This document shows positions 4,922-5,771 of a DNA stretch of 5,771 bases, piece after piece (within the stretch, counting starts at the first letter, position 1; the number at the start of each line of letters is the position of its first letter). A program made the position numbers and the translations under genes. The DNA comes from Actinomycetota bacterium (GTDB lineage Bacteria; Actinomycetota; Actinomycetes; S36-B12; CAIYMF01): positions 1 through 5,771 of the forward strand of contig WLOZ01000140.1 in assembly GCA_009699025.1 (NCBI GenBank), given 5' to 3'. The notes under the pieces were generated by a model, which saw only the letters and a program-made list of their open reading frames with translations, ran no database searches and had not been told where the DNA came from.

Positions 4922-5771
4922 CTAGCTCCGCTGACCAAAGATCGTGCGGTGCCAGTCCTTGCGCACCACGTCGGTCACCTCGACCGACACGTGCTTGACG
5001 ATCGTGTACTCGTCGAACGAGTAGGTGCTCATGTCCTTGCCGAAGCCCGAGGCCTTCACTCCCCCGTGCGGCATCTCCGACACGATCGGAATGTGATCGT
5101 TGATCCACACGCAGCCAGCCTCGATCTCGCGCGAGGCCCGCATGCCGCGCGACAGACTGCGAGTCCAGGCCGACGCTGCAAGGCCGAAGGGGGTGTCGTT
5201 GGCGAGCGCAATTCCGTCGTCATCGGTGTCGAACGGAAGCACCACCAGTACGGGGCCGAACACCTCGCTCTGCACGATCTCAGAGTCCTGGGCCGCGTCG
5301 ACGATCAGGGTGGGCTCGTAGTAGGCACCCCCGGAGAGCGCGCCACCGGGCGCGCTGCCCCCCGTGACCACCCGTGCCCCCGCTGCCACTGCCCGCTCGA
5401 CGAACTCGGCCACCCGCTGCTGCTGACGCCGGCTCACCAAGGGGCCGAGGTCGGTGTTCGCATCGAGCGGGTCGCCGAGCCGCACCGTGCCCATGACGTC
5501 GGCCACCCCCGACACGAACGCGTCGTACAGCGGCCGCTGCACGTAGGCGCGAGTGGCGGCCGTGCAGTCCTGCCCGGCATTGATCAGGCTTGCGGCCACG
5601 GCGCCCTGAACAGCGGCGTCGAGATCGGCGTCGTCGAAAACCACGAAGGGGGCCTTACCGCCGAGTTCGAGGTGCAGGCGCTTGAGTCCCTCAATGGCCA
5701 GCGATGCCACCCGCTTTCCGACGGGGGTCGAGCCGGTGAACGACACCATGCGCACGGTGGGGTGCGACACC
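4922..5771 (-). CDS. Gamma-aminobutyraldehyde dehydrogenase, C-terminal part
   Basis: The frame is open to the right edge, so the N-terminal 40% (most of the NAD-binding domain) is missing; 282 residues remain of about 475-500. The fragment starts within the segment HPTVRMVSFTGSTPVGK. It has the catalytic pair of the aldehyde dehydrogenase superfamily: the general-base glutamate in LELGGKAP (E35 of the fragment) and the nucleophile in NAGQDCTA (C69). EVFGPV follows, then VSEMPHGG, SGFGKDMS and a closing YTIVKHV, a set I recognise from PatD-type 4-aminobutyraldehyde dehydrogenases. The tail RKDWHRTIFG extends past the E. coli PatD end and looks actinobacterial. The enzyme oxidises 4-aminobutyraldehyde to GABA with NAD in putrescine breakdown, in the cytosol. 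It is followed after 2 nt by the FAD oxidoreductase. A betaine-aldehyde dehydrogenase label is a common alternative for such proteins, but the context favours GABA formation. Confidence 0.9.
   Translation of the reverse strand, partial: VSHPTVRMVSFTGSTPVGKRVASLAIEGLKRLHLELGGKAPFVVFDDADLDAAVQGAVAASLINAGQDCTAATRAYVQRPLYDAFVSGVADVMGTVRLGDPLDANTDLGPLVSRRQQQRVAEFVERAVAAGARVVTGGSAPGGALSGGAYYEPTLIVDAAQDSEIVQSEVFGPVLVVLPFDTDDDGIALANDTPFGLAASAWTRSLSRGMRASREIEAGCVWINDHIPIVSEMPHGGVKASGFGKDMSTYSFDEYTIVKHVSVEVTDVVRKDWHRTIFGQRS
4926..4929 (-). promoter_or_regulatory. Shine-Dalgarno deciding the 4919 start
   Basis: GGAG on the minus strand sits 6 nt before the ATG at 4919 and overlaps the last codons of the aldehyde dehydrogenase. 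It fixes the oxidoreductase start and indicates coupled translation within the operon. Confidence 0.6.

Noticed and set aside
4920..5108. N-terminal extension of the FAD oxidoreductase to 5108
   Set aside because: The extra 63 residues lie within the well-conserved aldehyde dehydrogenase sequence and look like its frame shadow; the 4919 ATG has GGAG 6 nt upstream and sits 2 nt after the dehydrogenase stop.
5768..5770. GTG at the right edge as a real start of the aldehyde dehydrogenase
   Set aside because: The first residues match the interior of the family (HPxVRMVSFTGS), so the true start is outside the window.
1..5771. CRISPR array, tRNA/rRNA, insertion sequence, phage or defence system
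   Set aside because: No spaced direct repeats, transposase or integrase motifs, terminal inverted repeats, or structural RNA signatures were seen, and composition is even across the window.

Overview
The window is high-GC DNA (about two-thirds G+C by eye) with actinobacterial traits. These are secreted wall hydrolases of the Rpf-like and aggregation-promoting-factor-like types, TANNNT -10 boxes placed exactly where leaderless transcripts would begin at ATG, and a TGTGA-N6-TCACA operator of the Crp/GlxR type. I place it in Actinomycetota, perhaps Micrococcales or a neighbouring order; the genus cannot be read from this sequence.

Layout, left to right. (1) 1-287, minus strand: the N-terminal quarter of dxr (MEP isoprenoid pathway), cut by the window edge. 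(2) 288-348: a 61-bp divergent promoter region with one -10 box for each flanking gene. (3) 349-1704, plus strand: a complete 4-aminobutyrate aminotransferase (gabT). (4) 1705-1792: a convergent gap with two mutually exclusive small hairpins. (5) 1793-3375, minus strand: two overlapping genes for secreted peptidoglycan-acting proteins. They share one architecture (signal peptide plus peptidoglycan-binding domain) but end in different lysozyme-fold catalytic domains. (6) 3376-3500: an intergenic region with a perfect Crp/GlxR-type palindrome and the promoter of the muralytic pair. (7) 3501-5771, minus strand: the end of a catabolic operon, with a complete DAO-family FAD oxidoreductase preceded 2 nt upstream by the C-terminal 60% of a gamma-aminobutyraldehyde dehydrogenase.

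How the genes fit together: the aldehyde dehydrogenase makes 4-aminobutyrate (GABA) from 4-aminobutyraldehyde, and GabT converts GABA to succinic semialdehyde. The flavoprotein is the likely source of the aldehyde, by oxidising putrescine, a gamma-glutamyl-putrescine-like compound or another amine. Together they suggest polyamine/GABA catabolism. The muralytic pair lies between the two parts of this pathway and appears to be a separate cell-wall remodelling/resuscitation unit, probably under cAMP-Crp/GlxR-type control. I see no mobile element, CRISPR array, tRNA, rRNA or wholly new system. The most interesting points are the operator upstream of the Rpf-like gene, the paired hydrolases with swapped catalytic domains, and the repeated leaderless-promoter geometry.
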